Source of the DNA: Heterobasidion occidentale
Lineage: Eukaryota > Basidiomycota > Agaricomycetes > Russulales > Bondarzewiaceae
Assembly (NCBI GenBank): GCA_039111635.1
Contig: JBCAQO010000010.1
Coordinates: 2,046,001-2,110,000 of the forward strand
Direction of reading: 5' to 3'
Length of the DNA: 64,000 nucleotides
Part shown: positions 32,873 to 44,988 of the stretch, one piece after another
How positions within the stretch are numbered: the first letter of the stretch is position 1
Layout: each line of letters opens with the position of its first letter
Program-made: the position numbers and the translations under genes
The notes under the pieces: model-generated
The model's input: the letters and a program-made list of their open reading frames with translations, nothing else
Database searches by the model: none
What the model was told of the DNA's origin: nothing

Positions 32873-33252
32873 ATCACTTGCTCTCTGTGCGCTCCGTGCT
32901 GACTCTCGCGTACCGAATGTAGGATGTGTATGGATCGTGAGTGCACAGAAACTCGGTCGACATCCCAAACACTTGCAATCTGTGATCTCACCCCCTTCAG
33001 GGATTTCGCTGCTGCCTAAATGTTGACATGGCAGTAGAGTAGATTTCCCGTTGCCCACTTATGTCCCCTACTGTTCCAGATACTTGAGGACCTATGAAGG
33101 AAGGTCTCAACTTTGGCATCTGACAAGCTTTCGGTTTGTCAAACCCATTCTTGTTGCTCTGTTGTCATCAGGATTTCGATGAAGGTATTGTGACAAGGTG
33201 GAAGCTGGTTAGTTAGACTACGTATATCCGAATTCAAAATGATTGCGTTCTA

Positions 33253-33277
33253 TTCGTATTCCTACTACGAATACGAA
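33253..33277. repeat. Short perfect inverted repeat
   Basis: The 9-bp arms TTCGTATTC and GAATACGAA are separated by the 7-base loop CTACTAC. No run of T follows, so it is not an obvious terminator; it may be incidental. Confidence 0.5.
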
Positions 33278-33527
33278 ACTATATATCCTAATGAGCGACA
33301 CTAGCGTAAACTAGCCACGATACTACAATGCAGTCCTACAAATAAATACACACACTGGTACAAAAGAAAGAAACCCCGAAGGAAAGTTCTGACGGACTAT
33401 GCGTATATACGGATGGACGAAATCACTGACACGCCTGAAGGCGTCGGGGGGAGTGTTCCCTGTCGCGCGACCATGGATACGATAGACACTCTATGCTCCC
33501 ATGTATCGGCGCGGCTATAGTATATTG

Positions 33528-34947
33528 TCAGTGCTGGTCTCTCTTGACAAACTGGTAACTTACTTCAAGCGGTCCAGCTACTGGCAAGTGGTATTCTTTC
33601 ACTTCGCGCGTCCTGCTCTCCTGGTCCCAAAGGCTTGGAGTCGCGCTCTTCAGATGCTCCGAGTCACTCTTGGTGTGCCTTGTGATCCTGAACTCGCTCA
33701 AAGGCACAGGACTCTGACCTCGGGCGTTGGAGGATATGACAGAGGGGCGAACGACGCTCGGCGGTTGCTCGAATGAAGGGTCGGCGATCATGATGAGGCG
33801 GTTGTTGAAGATGACGAGAAGAGTGTTGCTGTACAGTTTGGCGAGAGTGACTCCGGTAACCTGGTGCATCGCGTTGTGTTCCTTCAGGAAGAAGACAAGG
33901 TCGACGATCGCAGCGATGGCTGTTACGGTGCCGGTCTCGATCGTGAGCCGCACGACTGCTCCCGTTCACAGCGTCAGTACAGATAGCTGAGTGAGGGAGA
34001 ATATACACGGACGTCGGGTGAGGATGTTGTTCATGCGCCCTTGCGCTCGTTCTTTACTTTGGATGAGCTATGAAGCACAGATATATTCAGCTCGGAAGGC
34101 GGGTGAGGAGACATAAGACACGCACGTAGTAGGTCATTACAATTGCGATGACCACGTCCACGAGCGCACTACCGCCGAGACGAATGCCTACCGCGTAAAC
34201 AAGTCCTGGCGAGCGAGTAACCTCGCTTGGATCGTTATATATCTGCCAAAAGCCATCTCATCAGTCATTCACCCAAAGCAGCAACTAGAGAATCTCCTAC
34301 AAAATATGCAACTCCTATGCCGCCACCGAGTTGGACCACAGCAAGGAGTATTATCAGACCGAAAATGGAGTATGAACCCGACAACGCCCAAATACGCCAT
34401 CCGAAGAATATCTGTCGTAAGACGCCCTCTCGTTACTACCGGAACGTAGAAGGAATAGATCGAGTGCAACAGTACGCACCTGCACAGCACCGCCAACAAC
34501 ACTTGAAATGATTGGGACGTTCAAGAAGCCCGTGTACAGGTTGTACAGAGAGGTGATGTTCCCCCAACCAAGCACGAACCATTGAAAAGCGTCATAGGTC
34601 GCGGCGCCAGTCTGTGCAATGTCCAAAATATATACAGAATAAACTGTATTCAAAAGAAAAACAGTTCAAGCAGTCGCTTCAATAGAAGCCGAATTCAACG
34701 CACCAAGGCTCTTGAGGACACGCCGGTCCTGGGGGAAATGAAGAAAATAAATATACACCTGCGCCGTGAGCACTCCTAGCAGGCCCCAATTGAAAATGAG
34801 GCCCAACAGCCTTGGACCAGCCCTGGTCACCGACACGAGCGAGAAGGTGAGTCTCCATGGAAAAGCGCATGATGGGATCCATACTCACAGCCATACGATG
34901 TCCTCGTAGCTGGGGTTTGCTGGAGGCGGAGTAGCACTGTGCGCCAT
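33528..34947 (-). CDS. DUF6534 seven-helix membrane protein, copy 1
   Basis: Seven exons with the same splice positions as the copy at 50015-51399. Segments in order: MAHSATPPPANPSYEDIVWL, GLIFNWGLLGVLTAQVYIYF, YSVYILDIAQTGAATYDAF, GFLNVPIISSVVGGAVQ, IFFGWRIWALSG, LLAVVQLGGGIGVAYF, VYAVGIRLGGSALVDVVIAI, KERAQGRMNNILTR, and the DUF6534 core RLTIETGTVTAIAAIVDLVF with LAKLYSNTLLVIFNNRLIM. The predicted protein has seven hydrophobic helices and a 75-residue hydrophilic cytosolic tail. DUF6533/6534 proteins are greatly expanded in mushrooms and have receptor-like topology, but no ligand or partner is known. The tail differs completely from that of copy 2. No frame breaks are seen. Confidence 0.85.
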
Positions 34948-37872
34948 CGTCAACGCTTGGAATCAACACGGCGGATGTGCAGGCGACACAGACGGCGCAG
35001 GGCGTGAACCAGAAAGAGATAGTCGCACATTGCTCTCGCGAGGGTAGTTATACCGCAGTGCTACAGCGACCACTCGGTTCGAATGGAAGGCTTCGGTCAT
35101 CTATCATCGTCCTGACGTCCTGAGATTCCGCTTTCGCTAGATCAAATCTGGAGAATTTCACAATGCCTCCAGCGAATAACATTGATGGATACGCGGCGCT
35201 CTCGAATAGAGAACATGTGATCGGGAAACAGGGCCAGGTAGTAGGGTTAGCTAACTTGCAGACGAGCTGCTGCCGTAGGCTTGCCAAGAATCTTGACCAC
35301 ACTCTGTTGATGATCTTCAAGCCACTTGTCGTAGACATCGACATTCCATCGTCCCGAACAGCTATGAACAGAACGCCATTGGAAAGGGTCTTGTATTCCA
35401 TTGTGTTCGATCGGCCAATCACAAGCCTGACCATGTACCGATCACCAGTAGTAGCATCGTGTCGATCCCGACACAAGAAACGTGCGTAAAACGCGGCTTG
35501 TTCCTGTTAGGTGTCGAAAATCCGACTTCAGGTAGAAAGGTCAAGGAAGGCCTAGGAAGGCCCGCACAATCCAGGACCTCTCGATAGACACGTCGGGGAC
35601 GTTGAAAGACGGGTGCAGACAGATGCAGACATGGCTCGAGGTACTGACCGCTGTATTCTAGTAGGGCCTGTGTTATCAAGATCCAAACCGGAGCCTGCCT
35701 GTGGTGGTTTAGCTGTCACGACGACCTTATCAAGTGAAAGCCTCATCGGTGCTTGCATCGTAAGGAGGAAAAAAAACAAGTCGTTATGGCAGGCGAAGTC
35801 ACGGTGAAGACGAGCGCTTGAGCGCTGAGCGGCGTCGCAGATAACCGAGACCGAGCTCCGCGATGAAAGCCGGTGCCTTGACTTAACTCGATCTTTTCCG
35901 CTATCCATCCCGTCTACCACCAGCAAAAACTCTAAACATTCGCAGTGAGATATCCAGACACTGTTCCAGCTCTCATATGATTCGTACGCCCCCCCGGCGA
36001 CGCACCGCTTCAGCCTCGCGTGTTGACCAGCCTCGCCATTCCACGCTGATCGTTTTAGCGTTAATCTGAGAATCCCGTTCAATATACCTGCCGCGATGCG
36101 GCACCGCTGGTCGTCTCCCGATGCACAAGGTCAGACAAGACGAAAGGTGACGCCTTCGACTGTCCTGTTGCTAAGCCAAGCCGAATGACGCCGAACGCCT
36201 TGCCTGCGCTGCTTGACGACGGTGATGGAACTTGGCAGCCCCGCAAGCCTCCGCACGCATACAGGGGGCGTCGCAACGAGGGATGTGCGATTTCGGAGGT
36301 GGGGGAACAACCCTCCCGAAAGAACGGTGGGTGGAGAGGCGGGGTCGATCAATCAGTCAAGCTTGAAACATTCACACACGGGCATGTAAGTGAGAGACGG
36401 GAACGTCGAGGCAAGTAGAGGCTAGTCTCCATGGCTGACCTTACACAGAAGACAGTTGTTCTGAGTAGAGGCTAATAAAACACGACGTGTTGTATGGTAA
36501 ATTGAAGCAGATGCCTGAAGAAGACTGTTGCGAAGGCGTTCGAGAACTAAGCAAACATGAATGAACGAGCCATGCGAGCGCTGAACATAGCCTCAATAAA
36601 CGAAGATCCCTATACGAGGCGGCGCTAGGGGGCATCGACAATGTGGTTGTGGAGCCCAATGTTGATGCGGGGAAGGCAAATTTTGGATATACAAGTCGGC
36701 AAAGTTTGATATACGGTCATGACCTCTCCTCGTGTGAGATCAGCAAGGGCTGGGCAGACATGCACAGCAGAACACAGGCCAAAACTCATGATGCATCAGC
36801 GTACGCGATATATCCTCGATGATGCGCCGGGTGATAACATTCTACAGCAGCTGCGATCTCGCATGAGACGGAACAGTCTGAAAATCCAAATATGCTCCAG
36901 TAAGTATATCAGACCGAAGGGCTGCACGGAATACATCTCTATCACGGATTCTAACTTGTCGACGCATTGCCAGAGCAGGCCTTCGTGCTGACGTTGTAGC
37001 ACTGAATTGTGCAAAAGAACGTCTCGGAATATGTTTCAGTTCCGCGAGTTCCGTCAGGAGCCAATGCTCGGACAGCCAGGGCGACATAGGGCGACACGTA
37101 CTAGCAGACAATAGCTCGGAACCCGCACAGGTGGTGCGATCATCGATCATAGGGCCTGAGGCCTGAAAGCTTGGAGGCTTGGAGGCGGAAGAGTCAGAGC
37201 GCACAATCGGAGAGCTACAGAAAAGCTTCGACCTGACAGGTACACAGGCGCCAGGGTCCACAAACTCAATAGGCGGCACTGCCCGAAACGAGGTCACGCA
37301 TTTGGAGGACGTCGACGGGTGCTGATAGCACTGTGAAATGGGCCCTTGGTAGTGAGCGGCCCTTAAACGTCGCCCTTTACGCGCATACAGCTGTATGGGT
37401 GTAAGGATCTGATGAAGGACATCGACATCGACAGCACTCACCGAGACACCACCACTCTGATCCAACAGCCTCTAAATCCGGACAGGCTGGTGTCTATTAC
37501 AAGCGCCACGTCCAGTCGGGCGGGAGGAAGACGGGAGTCAGCGCACTTGTTCCGCCCGCCCGCCCGCACTTGTCACTCGGAATGCAACCAACCTCATTCC
37601 TATCAAGGGATTAACGCCGCTCACGAAACAGAGCGTCCCGCCGCACCTCACTCGCTCTCAAGCGACAGCGGGGATCGAATGATAGACTGCTAGACTGCCA
37701 AGCGAAGAGGGCCGAATAAACAAATCGATACGTCCATAGGCGCCAACAACGGCATACGATACAACATATTGATGCGGATACAAGCGCAGGCGGGAGTGTG
37801 CCACATAATTTATGATATATGAACGCTAATGCAGACACCTGTTGATGAGAGAAATTGTGTGATCGAATGTGC
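34948..37872. other. Gene-poor stretch, 2.9 kb
   Basis: Short open frames on both strands without family signatures. It contains the DUF6534 copy 1 promoter on the left and the 3' UTR of the first CFEM gene on the right. I see no transposon termini. Confidence 0.4.
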
Positions 37873-38594
37873 TCACAACGCGAGCGCTGCGACCGCGCCG
37901 ATGAAGGCGAGGGCACCATGGGCGCCGTTGGCGAGGGCGCCGCTGGAGGAGGAAGACGTAGAGGCACTGTGTAAAGGGTGTTAATTTCGTAATTGTGGGG
38001 TCGTTAAATATGAGATACGATGAAGCGGGCAAGAAAGCAGACAATGGACGTACGCAGCTGAGGAGACAGTTTGTGTGCCAGTCACGGAAGCAGAGGCAGA
38101 GGCGCTCGCGCTAGCAGCAGCTACCGACGTCACGGATGCAATAGCTTCAGACGAGAGGGTCACGCCCTGCAGAGGCGACTCATCAGTACCCCTGCACGCA
38201 TGGACAATGCACGCGCAGAATGGAGGCAGGACGCACAGAGTTGGCGCACAAAGCCGTCGCCTGGCTGATCGCGGTCTGCACATCTGCACCAGTGCAGGAG
38301 GACTCGATGCAGGTCGCGAGGGAGGAGACGAAGGACGACGATGAACAGAGACAGGCGATGTCGGTCTGGCTGCAGGAGCCGAAGTTGGCGGAGACGAGGC
38401 AGGGAAGGGCACACGCTAAAGCTCGCGACGTTAGTCAATCAAGAACGTTCATATAGTTGAGATCGTGGGCAAGGGATCATCAAGACGAGGTAGAGAAGAT
38501 AAAGGGGCGTACTGGGGAGTGAGGACAACTGGCGTTCCATCAACGACGCGGACGCGGCCGCAGCCAGGAGGAGTGGAACGAAGGAAGCGCGCAT
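37873..38594 (-). CDS. CFEM-domain GPI-anchored protein 1, 155 aa
   Basis: Four exons: 38594..38513, 38415..38237, 38166..38054, 37966..37873; 156 codons. The signal peptide is MRASFVPLLLAAAASA. The mature protein begins with an eight-cysteine CFEM domain (CALPCLVSANFGSC, then TDIACLC, ATCIESSCTGADV, ATALC). The Asp in TDIACLC is at the position that contacts haem iron in Candida CFEM proteins. A Ser/Ala/Thr-rich linker follows (VAAASASASASASV), then an omega-site region SSSSSGALANGAHG and a hydrophobic tail LAFIGAVAALAL, as expected for a GPI anchor. CFEM proteins sit on the cell surface and act in haem uptake, adhesion or virulence depending on species. A TATATAA lies 85 nt upstream. Confidence 0.92.
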
Positions 38595-39402
38595 TTAGAA
38601 TATCGTTGGCTTACTGTGGTTCACGGTACAAAAAGGCGACGAAAGAGCGACGGGGTCGAGGGACGGGGAATTGAGACATTATATACGCTCGATGGGGCTC
38701 TGCATGCGATCAGGGTACTAAGTTTATTTCCGAAACTGTTGGGGAGACTGTCAGTGGACAAGACCGCTGACGGCGCTTGGAGTCATATGCCCTCTGCCCA
38801 GGACACCATTGCGATTTAGTGCCAGTCGAACGCGTGGGGTTCATCGAACAGAGTATGGGCTCCATACTTGCACGGAACTCTACAATACGAAGAACAGGAA
38901 GAATGCTCAGGGTATTCACCGGCCTTGCAGGCAGTGGTAGCCAGGGGCGAAAAAGATGGCCCCATAGCAACTCAAAGTCAGCCTGGGAACCGTTTCTTCA
39001 CACATTACCATACATTACCATGCCTTAGATGTCCGGCTGTACTCCGGCTGTCCAAAGTCTGTCCAACCAGTGTCCAACCTCACACAGACCAAGAGAAGAG
39101 AAGAATCCATGATTGATGCAAATCGAGTGATATAGATACACATCCATCCCAAACCGGAAGACAATCCGCCACAACGGCGGTTTACGAGAAACCGAGGGTA
39201 AGGTATCCAGACCAAGGAAACGAACCAGGCACTTTTTCGCGAGGGAAGACGAAGTGTATAAGTGTAAAGATAAGAGCAGGAGGGTGCGCGGGGGAGCAGA
39301 GGGGCATGCGTGAGGCCTTAGAAGAAGACGAAGTTATAGATATAGATATGCTTATGCGTGGGTATGCGCAAAACATGAAGGGTTCGTAACGAGGGATAAC
39401 GT
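38595..39402. other. Intergenic between CFEM genes 1 and 2
   Basis: Promoter of CFEM 1 (TATA element at 38679-38685) and 3' UTR of CFEM 2. Near 39010-39090 there are short imperfect direct repeats (ACATTACCATACATTACCAT and GTCCGGCTGT/CTCCGGCTGTCC). Nothing coding. Confidence 0.5.
38679..38685 (-). promoter_or_regulatory. Putative TATA box of CFEM gene 1
   Basis: TATATAA on the minus strand, 85 nt upstream of the ATG at 38594. Confidence 0.55.
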
Positions 39403-40058
39403 CTAGAATGCGGCGATGACGGCGCCGAGAGCCGCTGCGGCACCCGCTACGATGTTGAGTCCGTTGGCGATCGCACCACTGCTCGAGGTCGATGCCGAAG
39501 GCCTGACGAGAAGTCAGTCAGCGAGAGGCAAGATACAAGACACAGAAAAATACTTACGAGGCAGCGCTGGATACAGCAGAGCTTGCCGACGCTGAGGTAG
39601 CGGATGCTGGCGCAGACGAGGCAGCACTCGAGGTGGCAGGCGCGATGGACGAGGTCAGCGTGATACCCTATGATGCAGATCACTCATCAGCATCTCCCAT
39701 GACTGGCGTGGAACAAAGAAAAGAGACGCACGATAGCAGCACAACCAGAGCGAGCGGCAGCCTCAGCCTGGTCAAGATCGCTGCCAGTGCACGAGGACTC
39801 GATGCATTGGGTGGTGGAGGAGATGAAGGAGCTCGACGTGCAGAGGCACTGGAGGTCGGTCTGCGAGCATGAACCAAAGTCGGCAGAGGTAAGACAAGGG
39901 ACGGCACAGTCTGTTGATCAGACGAGACGGTCAGTTCTGCATCTCAGATGATCGGGGATAGACATCGGCATACTGGGATAGCTGGCCTGACGCGGGAGGA
40001 GGGACGCAGAGACTACAGAAGCTGACGCCACGGCAAGAAGAGCGAGAGTGAACCGCAT
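39403..40058 (-). CDS. CFEM-domain GPI-anchored protein 2, 157 aa
   Basis: Four exons: 40058..39974, 39910..39732, 39667..39558, 39502..39403; 158 codons. The signal peptide is MRFTLALLAVASASVVSA. The CFEM domain has all eight cysteines (NCAVPCLTSADFGSC, TDLQCLC, TTQCIESSCTGSDL, ARSGC) and the conserved Asp before the fourth. The Ser/Ala linker is followed by SSSGAIANGL and a hydrophobic tail IVAGAAAALGAVIAAF typical of GPI attachment. Exon 2 is exactly 179 bp, as in the two other CFEM genes here, and all introns share position and phase. It follows CFEM 1 in the same orientation, and the two are tandem duplicates. Confidence 0.92.
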
Positions 40059-40682
40059 ATTGAGAGTATCGGTGGTCGGTAGCAGGTCAACGAGGGGGCG
40101 GAGCAACGAGCGTAGTTGACTCGAGCGCGGCTACAGGAAGCGAGAGGAGCGGAGGGCGCGAAAGACTCGAGTGCCGGGACGAGGGAAAGGCGGAGACAGA
40201 CATCGCGTAGGCTTTTATACGCCCGAGGGAAAAAACGAACTGTATGTACGTATGTACGTCTGCTTCCCTGGACATCCTGATGACCACAGTGATGAGTTAT
40301 TCTTCGCCCCGAGAGCGTACCTGTACCTGGATGCGAGGATATCTTGCGTGGAGGATAAAGGGAAAGAAATGCATTGTGCCGTCGAGAGCACAAAAGGGAA
40401 CGACCGACAAAGGGACAAAGGGAAGCCCTTGGGAGGCTCAATGCCAGGTGCTTACCACGTGCGCGCCCGCGCACCTGACTCCCAGGCACCTGCGCGACTG
40501 TTCGCCCCAAACCAGCCAAAACCAGACCCGGCGAGCGCCGAATAACTGTAAAGCACCAGCAAGCCACCCGAACCTTCGTGCGCGCGACGGAGTCTGGGCA
40601 GCGTGCCCAAACAAGCAGCCCGAGGCTCTCATCGCTCATCGCATCGCGCCCGCCGCACGCTCAAGCATCCCTTCAAGACAAA
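40059..40682. other. Divergent region between CFEM 2 and eL31
   Basis: 624 bp carrying the promoters of both genes. On the minus strand a TATAAAA at 40213-40219 lies 155 nt upstream of the CFEM 2 ATG, leaving room for a 5' UTR of about 120 nt. No coding frame. Confidence 0.5.
40213..40219 (-). promoter_or_regulatory. Putative TATA box of CFEM gene 2
   Basis: TATAAAA on the minus strand, 155 nt upstream of the ATG. Confidence 0.5.
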
Positions 40683-41429
40683 ATGGTCGTGCGTACCCCG
40701 TTTTCCGTCGTTGTCATCGTTGGCCCCGTCGTAGACGTCGCTGACCCTCTGAACCCCTCCAGTCCACAAAAAACACCAAGGTACCCCCTCCCCTCCGACC
40801 CCATCCTAACATCCCGTCCCCCGTACTCGCCACATACTCACCCGTCCCCGCTTAGACTGGCGGCAAGACCCGCTCAGCCCTCCAGGACGTCGTCACCCGC
40901 GAGTACACCATCCACATGCACAAGCACGTCCACGGACAGTCCTTCAAGAAGCGTGCCCCGACCGCCGTTAAGGCCATCGTCTCCTTCGCCCAGAAGGCCA
41001 TGGGCACCACTGATGTCCGCATCGACCCCAAGCTCAACCAGGCACTCTGGGCACAGGGCATCAAGAGCGTACCTCACCGGGTGCGCATCAAGCTCGAGCG
41101 TGAGTCTTTCTTTCTCAGTTGCCCACGCTCGGGCGAGGTACAAGGGTCGGAATGGTTGGAAGACACGATGTACAGAGAGATAGCAGGACAGGAGGAGAGC
41201 AATGTAAGATTGAACGGTATACTCATCTTCCCTTCTTCTTCAATAGGGAAACGCAATGACGAGGAGAACGCGAAGGAGAAGCTTTACACCTACGCGTCGC
41301 ATGTCTTCGTTCCCCGAGGCGGCTTCAAGGTGCGCTTGCGGTCCACTTCGTTTTTTCCTCGCCTAGTTCTGCCAGATATTACACATTCTCATCCAGGGCC
41401 TGCAAACAACCGTCGTCGACGCCGAGTAA
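40683..41429 (+). CDS. RPL31: 60S ribosomal protein eL31, 127 aa
   Basis: Model join(40683..40688, 40763..40780, 40856..41099, 41247..41329, 41397..41429), 128 codons. The coding sequence starts with two tiny exons: ATG GTC (6 nt), then 18 nt (STKNTK). The main exon holds the conserved [38 protein letters not shown] and [20 protein letters not shown]; exon 4 has [18 protein letters not shown], and the protein ends LQTTVVDAE. eL31 is a surface protein of the large subunit near the peptide tunnel exit. Many introns crowded at the 5' end are usual for basidiomycete ribosomal protein genes. It is tail to tail with eL34. Confidence 0.95.
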
Positions 41430-41851
41430 ACGGTTGGCCTGTAGCGTACCTTGTCGTGTTTTTCTTTCCTGCCTTGCTTTTATTGCCGCCATGGTTCTCC
41501 TGCCATGCACACCACACACACTGCCATGCATGTATGCTATCCTGAATCCCTTGCATATGTCAGCGATACAAAAAAATCAATGGCTGTGGAAGCAGCATGT
41601 TGCTGGGGAAATGCCGTGCTCCATAGCGCCTATTCACCGAAGCTTTCATATCAACACAACATACGGGATGGTAGCCTTGGCTTATGCATGCATGCTTGCT
41701 CATGAAATCGACAACGTAAAAAAACAAATGGGAATGAAAACGCATGTATCTCAGCATAAGTGGACTACCCCTGTCCTCGCCCTCTCGAAGTAATCGCGAT
41801 GTGCATGTCGTATGAAGCAGGGGGATGTAACAGCTCGGGGATATGACACGC
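41430..41851. other. 3' intergenic region between eL31 and eL34
   Basis: 422 bp between convergent stops. AT-richer than the flanking genes, with no coding frame. Confidence 0.5.
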
Positions 41852-42443
41852 TTACTTGCGCGAAGACGTCTGCTGCTTGATAACCCGCTTCACAATCTTC
41901 GCCTCCTCGATAAGGAAAGCGCGGACGACACTGTGGGGAAAACCATATGAGTTTCTGCCGACGAGGCGACAGGCCGAGGATATGGGCAAAGGGAAAACAC
42001 GTACCGCGACCGCACGCACGTTCCGCATCGCGACCCGCCGTACGCCCTGCTGACGTTCTTTTGGGTCTTGGAGATAGTCGCATACTCGCGTGGGCGGAGC
42101 GCAGGGATCTGTTCCGTCCGAGAACCCAATTTTCCAAACGACCCGACCCATCCCATCCCGGCACCACCCAAACAAACATCCAATCCCGTCCCAACATGCG
42201 AACACCCAATTCCACACGCGCAACCCAAGTTCAGAGCACGATCAGAAACGGATGCAAAGCGGAACGGGAGGAGGCGAGACGCACCCCGCTGAGCTTGCTG
42301 CCGCAGTCACCGCACTTGGGCGCGGTCGCGAGCTTTTTGATATGGTGGTAGCGGAGGACGCCGCCGGGGGTCTTGACGATGCGTCGGCGGTTCGACGTCG
42401 TGTTGTACGGCTGGCGCTTGCGGAGGGTGACACGTTGGGCCAT
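41852..42443 (-). CDS. RPL34: 60S ribosomal protein eL34, 108 aa
   Basis: Three exons: 42443..42285, 42108..42020, 41930..41852; 109 codons. The sequence is a textbook eL34: AQRVTLRKRQPYNTTSNRRR, then VVKTPGG-type motif read as IVKTPGGVLRYHHIKK, the zinc-ribbon half CGDCGSKLSGIPALRP, KNVSRAYGGSRC and EEAKIVKRVIKQQ. The four zinc-binding cysteines present are in PKCGDCG and the later SRC. It is slightly shorter than most fungal eL34 proteins. A further intron in the 5' UTR is likely but cannot be placed. Confidence 0.95.
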
Positions 42444-44274
42444 TGCGGTAATTTCTGGGCAGGCAAGAGGGCGAGCGCGAGTGCGGGCGAGATGAGGGTT
42501 TGGAAGGGGAGCGAGTTTCGGTGAAGTCAAGTCAGTGTCTACGCATAGAACGGGAGATCTCCTTCCAGGCGTAAAGGTAGACTCACAAGCTAGAAAAAGG
42601 CCTGGAAAATGAAAGGTCAGCACTTCAGTACGCCAGCAAAATAACGGGGGGACGCACCTTGAGGGGGTTCTTGCTGTTGAGGCCGGCGCCGCGGATACTG
42701 TCGATATCGGTGTCGTGGTCGGTGGGAAACTTGCAGACGGGTGGCTTGAAACTGCATAGTTCTCGCGGAATTTGCCGCAGTATGTGAGCTTGGGGTTACG
42801 TAACAATGCCTCTTCCTTTCGCCTCTATCGGTTTAGGCAGGACAGGATTGTCTCCAGCTTCCGTTCCATGCACTCTTTCTCGTAGGATCATGCTGTTGGG
42901 CTTTCAAATCACTCGGCTTCCTATGAACCTTTAGCGCTGTTTTTCTAGGCTCCGTTCGTTCTCGCAAACTGTGGTCGGCTAGAGTCGGCCACATTTGAAT
43001 CTGAGCCTGTCGCTATGCTAGAGCCTCTGGATTCCCCTGGATCCTGGAGACAGTCATTTGTGCAGTACGATCCGATTATTCCTGGAATTTTGGCGACCGT
43101 CAGATGGCGCACATCTAGGCAGGACAGGAATTTGGCGGCACTTACTCACTGGTCTGATATCTTGTCCATGCGTAACGTCTTTGAATACATCAAGGTTCGA
43201 ATATATGCCTATTCTGAACATATAAATCCATCTGTCTTGACTTGCTCTCCGCTGGATGCCTGATTACAAGCTGCTCGTCGCAGACTAGGTTGCACGGCAC
43301 AAGACAGCACGATCGGAACGTCCAATTCGCAGCCAACATTGGTATCATTCGATGAATGACATATTCAAACTAGACCAGTCCGTCTCGCTGATATCCAGGT
43401 GAGCATACTAGATGAATGTCACCTAATGCTGCGGCCAACTTGCTAGAACTCGAATCGCACGGTAAGTGAGCGCCGTTGTTGTCAATGCGTCTCCGAACTC
43501 CAACCGCTAGTGTATGTCTCACAAACTGAGGTCATATTTTTACGGCTCATCAGGCCGAGCTCGACGACCGCATCGCTCAGGTTTCGCATGCTGTTGATTT
43601 TACACGTCCAGCCCGAAGGGTGGCATCCTATTCGCCATCCTACTGGCAAGAACAACTGAAATATCTGCCCATTGGATACCTGTCTTGTTAGAAGTCCAGG
43701 ATCGTGACGATCCGCCACCCAGTATGGGACGTATTCTCTGAAGAATTGGCAACGGCAAGGCCTTGCCCTACAGAACAAAAAGCCGAAGAACAGTGACACA
43801 GTCGTGAGATGAGATACGAGAAAGGCCGACCTGAATCAGAATTAGTCCCGACTGCAACAGTTATTTCAGGCATTCCCGGATTCTGCTGGAACTCACGGGA
43901 TGTTCTGTCGCGTCCAAGGGCTAATTAGGGAATGCGTACCTGCAAACGGCCAGTTGGATGTATGTTTTGCAGAGTTACGTGGGAGCGTACTGGTGTTCGC
44001 CCTGCTTTGATGGTGGTCGATGAGACTTTAAAAGATGTCTATTCAAGCTTGACAGGCCTGACACTCTCCCATTTGATGAATTTGGAACTATTTCTATGTT
44101 TAATTGAGCAAAAATACACTTTAGCAGTCGCAAATAGCGAAGCAAGTCCAGGCCAGTCGAGGACAGTGGAGCGATTATCTGTAATCCGGCTTCGAGCAGT
44201 ACGATAGAACAAGGACGACAACAAGTGTAATAACTTACAACAGCTAACAAAACAGAGATCACGAAAGGCACCAA
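42444..44274. other. Gene-poor stretch, 1.8 kb
   Basis: It contains the eL34 promoter on the left. Between 43480 and 43960 a minus-strand stretch stays open across possible small introns (VPYWVADRHDPGLL and neighbours) but matches nothing I know and has no start or stop context, so I do not call it. Confidence 0.4.
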
Positions 44275-44988
44275 TCAAACCGCCCTTCCCTTCCCTTTCC
44301 TATTCACGTACTTTATCAACCCTACCGTGTCATGGAACGTGTCTTCTGAGGATAGCCTAAGACCGAGGATCGCACTCCGGGGTGAGTCTTCGTCAAGCGT
44401 CAGATAAGCGTCTGTGTCGGCATTGGAGAGTGGCGGGCCCATCATGCTCTGCATAATCGCGTCGACGTTGTCCGAGGAAGATTGCGTTTCGAGCGCGACG
44501 CGCGACCCTTGCAAAAGCATGCTCTCGATCATCTCGTTCTCCTCAGTTGCTGAACATGCCACCGGAGAGAACGCATGACCTGCTCGAACATCACTGTGTG
44601 TACACAGAGGTCGATTTAAAGGGTCCAACAGAAAGGGCGCAAGCGGACATCAGCCATGATCAGCAAAGCACTCCAGGGCCAACACAGAGGATACGGATCG
44701 TTGATGCATGAATGGGCCTACATTTCTCCTCTGCAGCGGATTTGGGCTTCGGCAGCAACAGCGACTTCGACTCGGCGCTGATCTCGTGTTCTCCCTGCTC
44801 GTGGAGACCTAGACTCATCGCAACTTTCTCCTCAAACTCTTCCGGGGAGAGTCGAGGTCGGATTGGGGTGTTTCATCTGGGCCATACTCAGTGTTGATGG
44901 AGCCGCTGGGCGAGGCTGCGCGCAAGACGGGAGTGGCATAGGGAAGGTCGCCGGGATGGACGTGATGAATCTGGGACGACTGAGGCAT
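44275..44988 (-). CDS. Hypothetical acidic protein (tentative)
   Basis: The last exon (about 44595..44275) reads EENEMIESMLLQGSRVALET, DNVDAIMQSMMGPPLSNADT, and ends KYVNRKGKGRAV. The upstream frame has MPQSSQIHHVHPGDLPYATP from 44988 and a hydrophilic middle segment with LSPEEFEEKVAMSLGL. The donor GTAGGC near 44673 and the acceptor CACACAG near 44596 look real, but the phases of the middle exon do not join cleanly, so the exon structure is uncertain. The protein is acidic and has no membrane helix or known domain. Confidence 0.35.

Larger units (their letters stand above)
31437..33527. other. Gene-poor stretch, 2.1 kb
   Basis: Between GPI11 and the first DUF6534 gene. No coding frame is convincing. 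It contains a (CAAA)n run at 32854-32872 and a perfect 9-bp hairpin (TTCGTATTC, loop CTACTAC) at 33253-33277. Confidence 0.45.

Noticed and set aside
35070..35095. GGTTCGAAT, resembling a tRNA TPsiC loop
   Set aside because: No complementary arms or acceptor stem could be paired around it, so it is not a tRNA.
43482..43960. Minus-strand open stretch suggesting a membrane-protein remnant
   Set aside because: No start, stop or splice sites in a consistent frame and no motif of DUF6533, DUF6534 or pheromone-receptor families.
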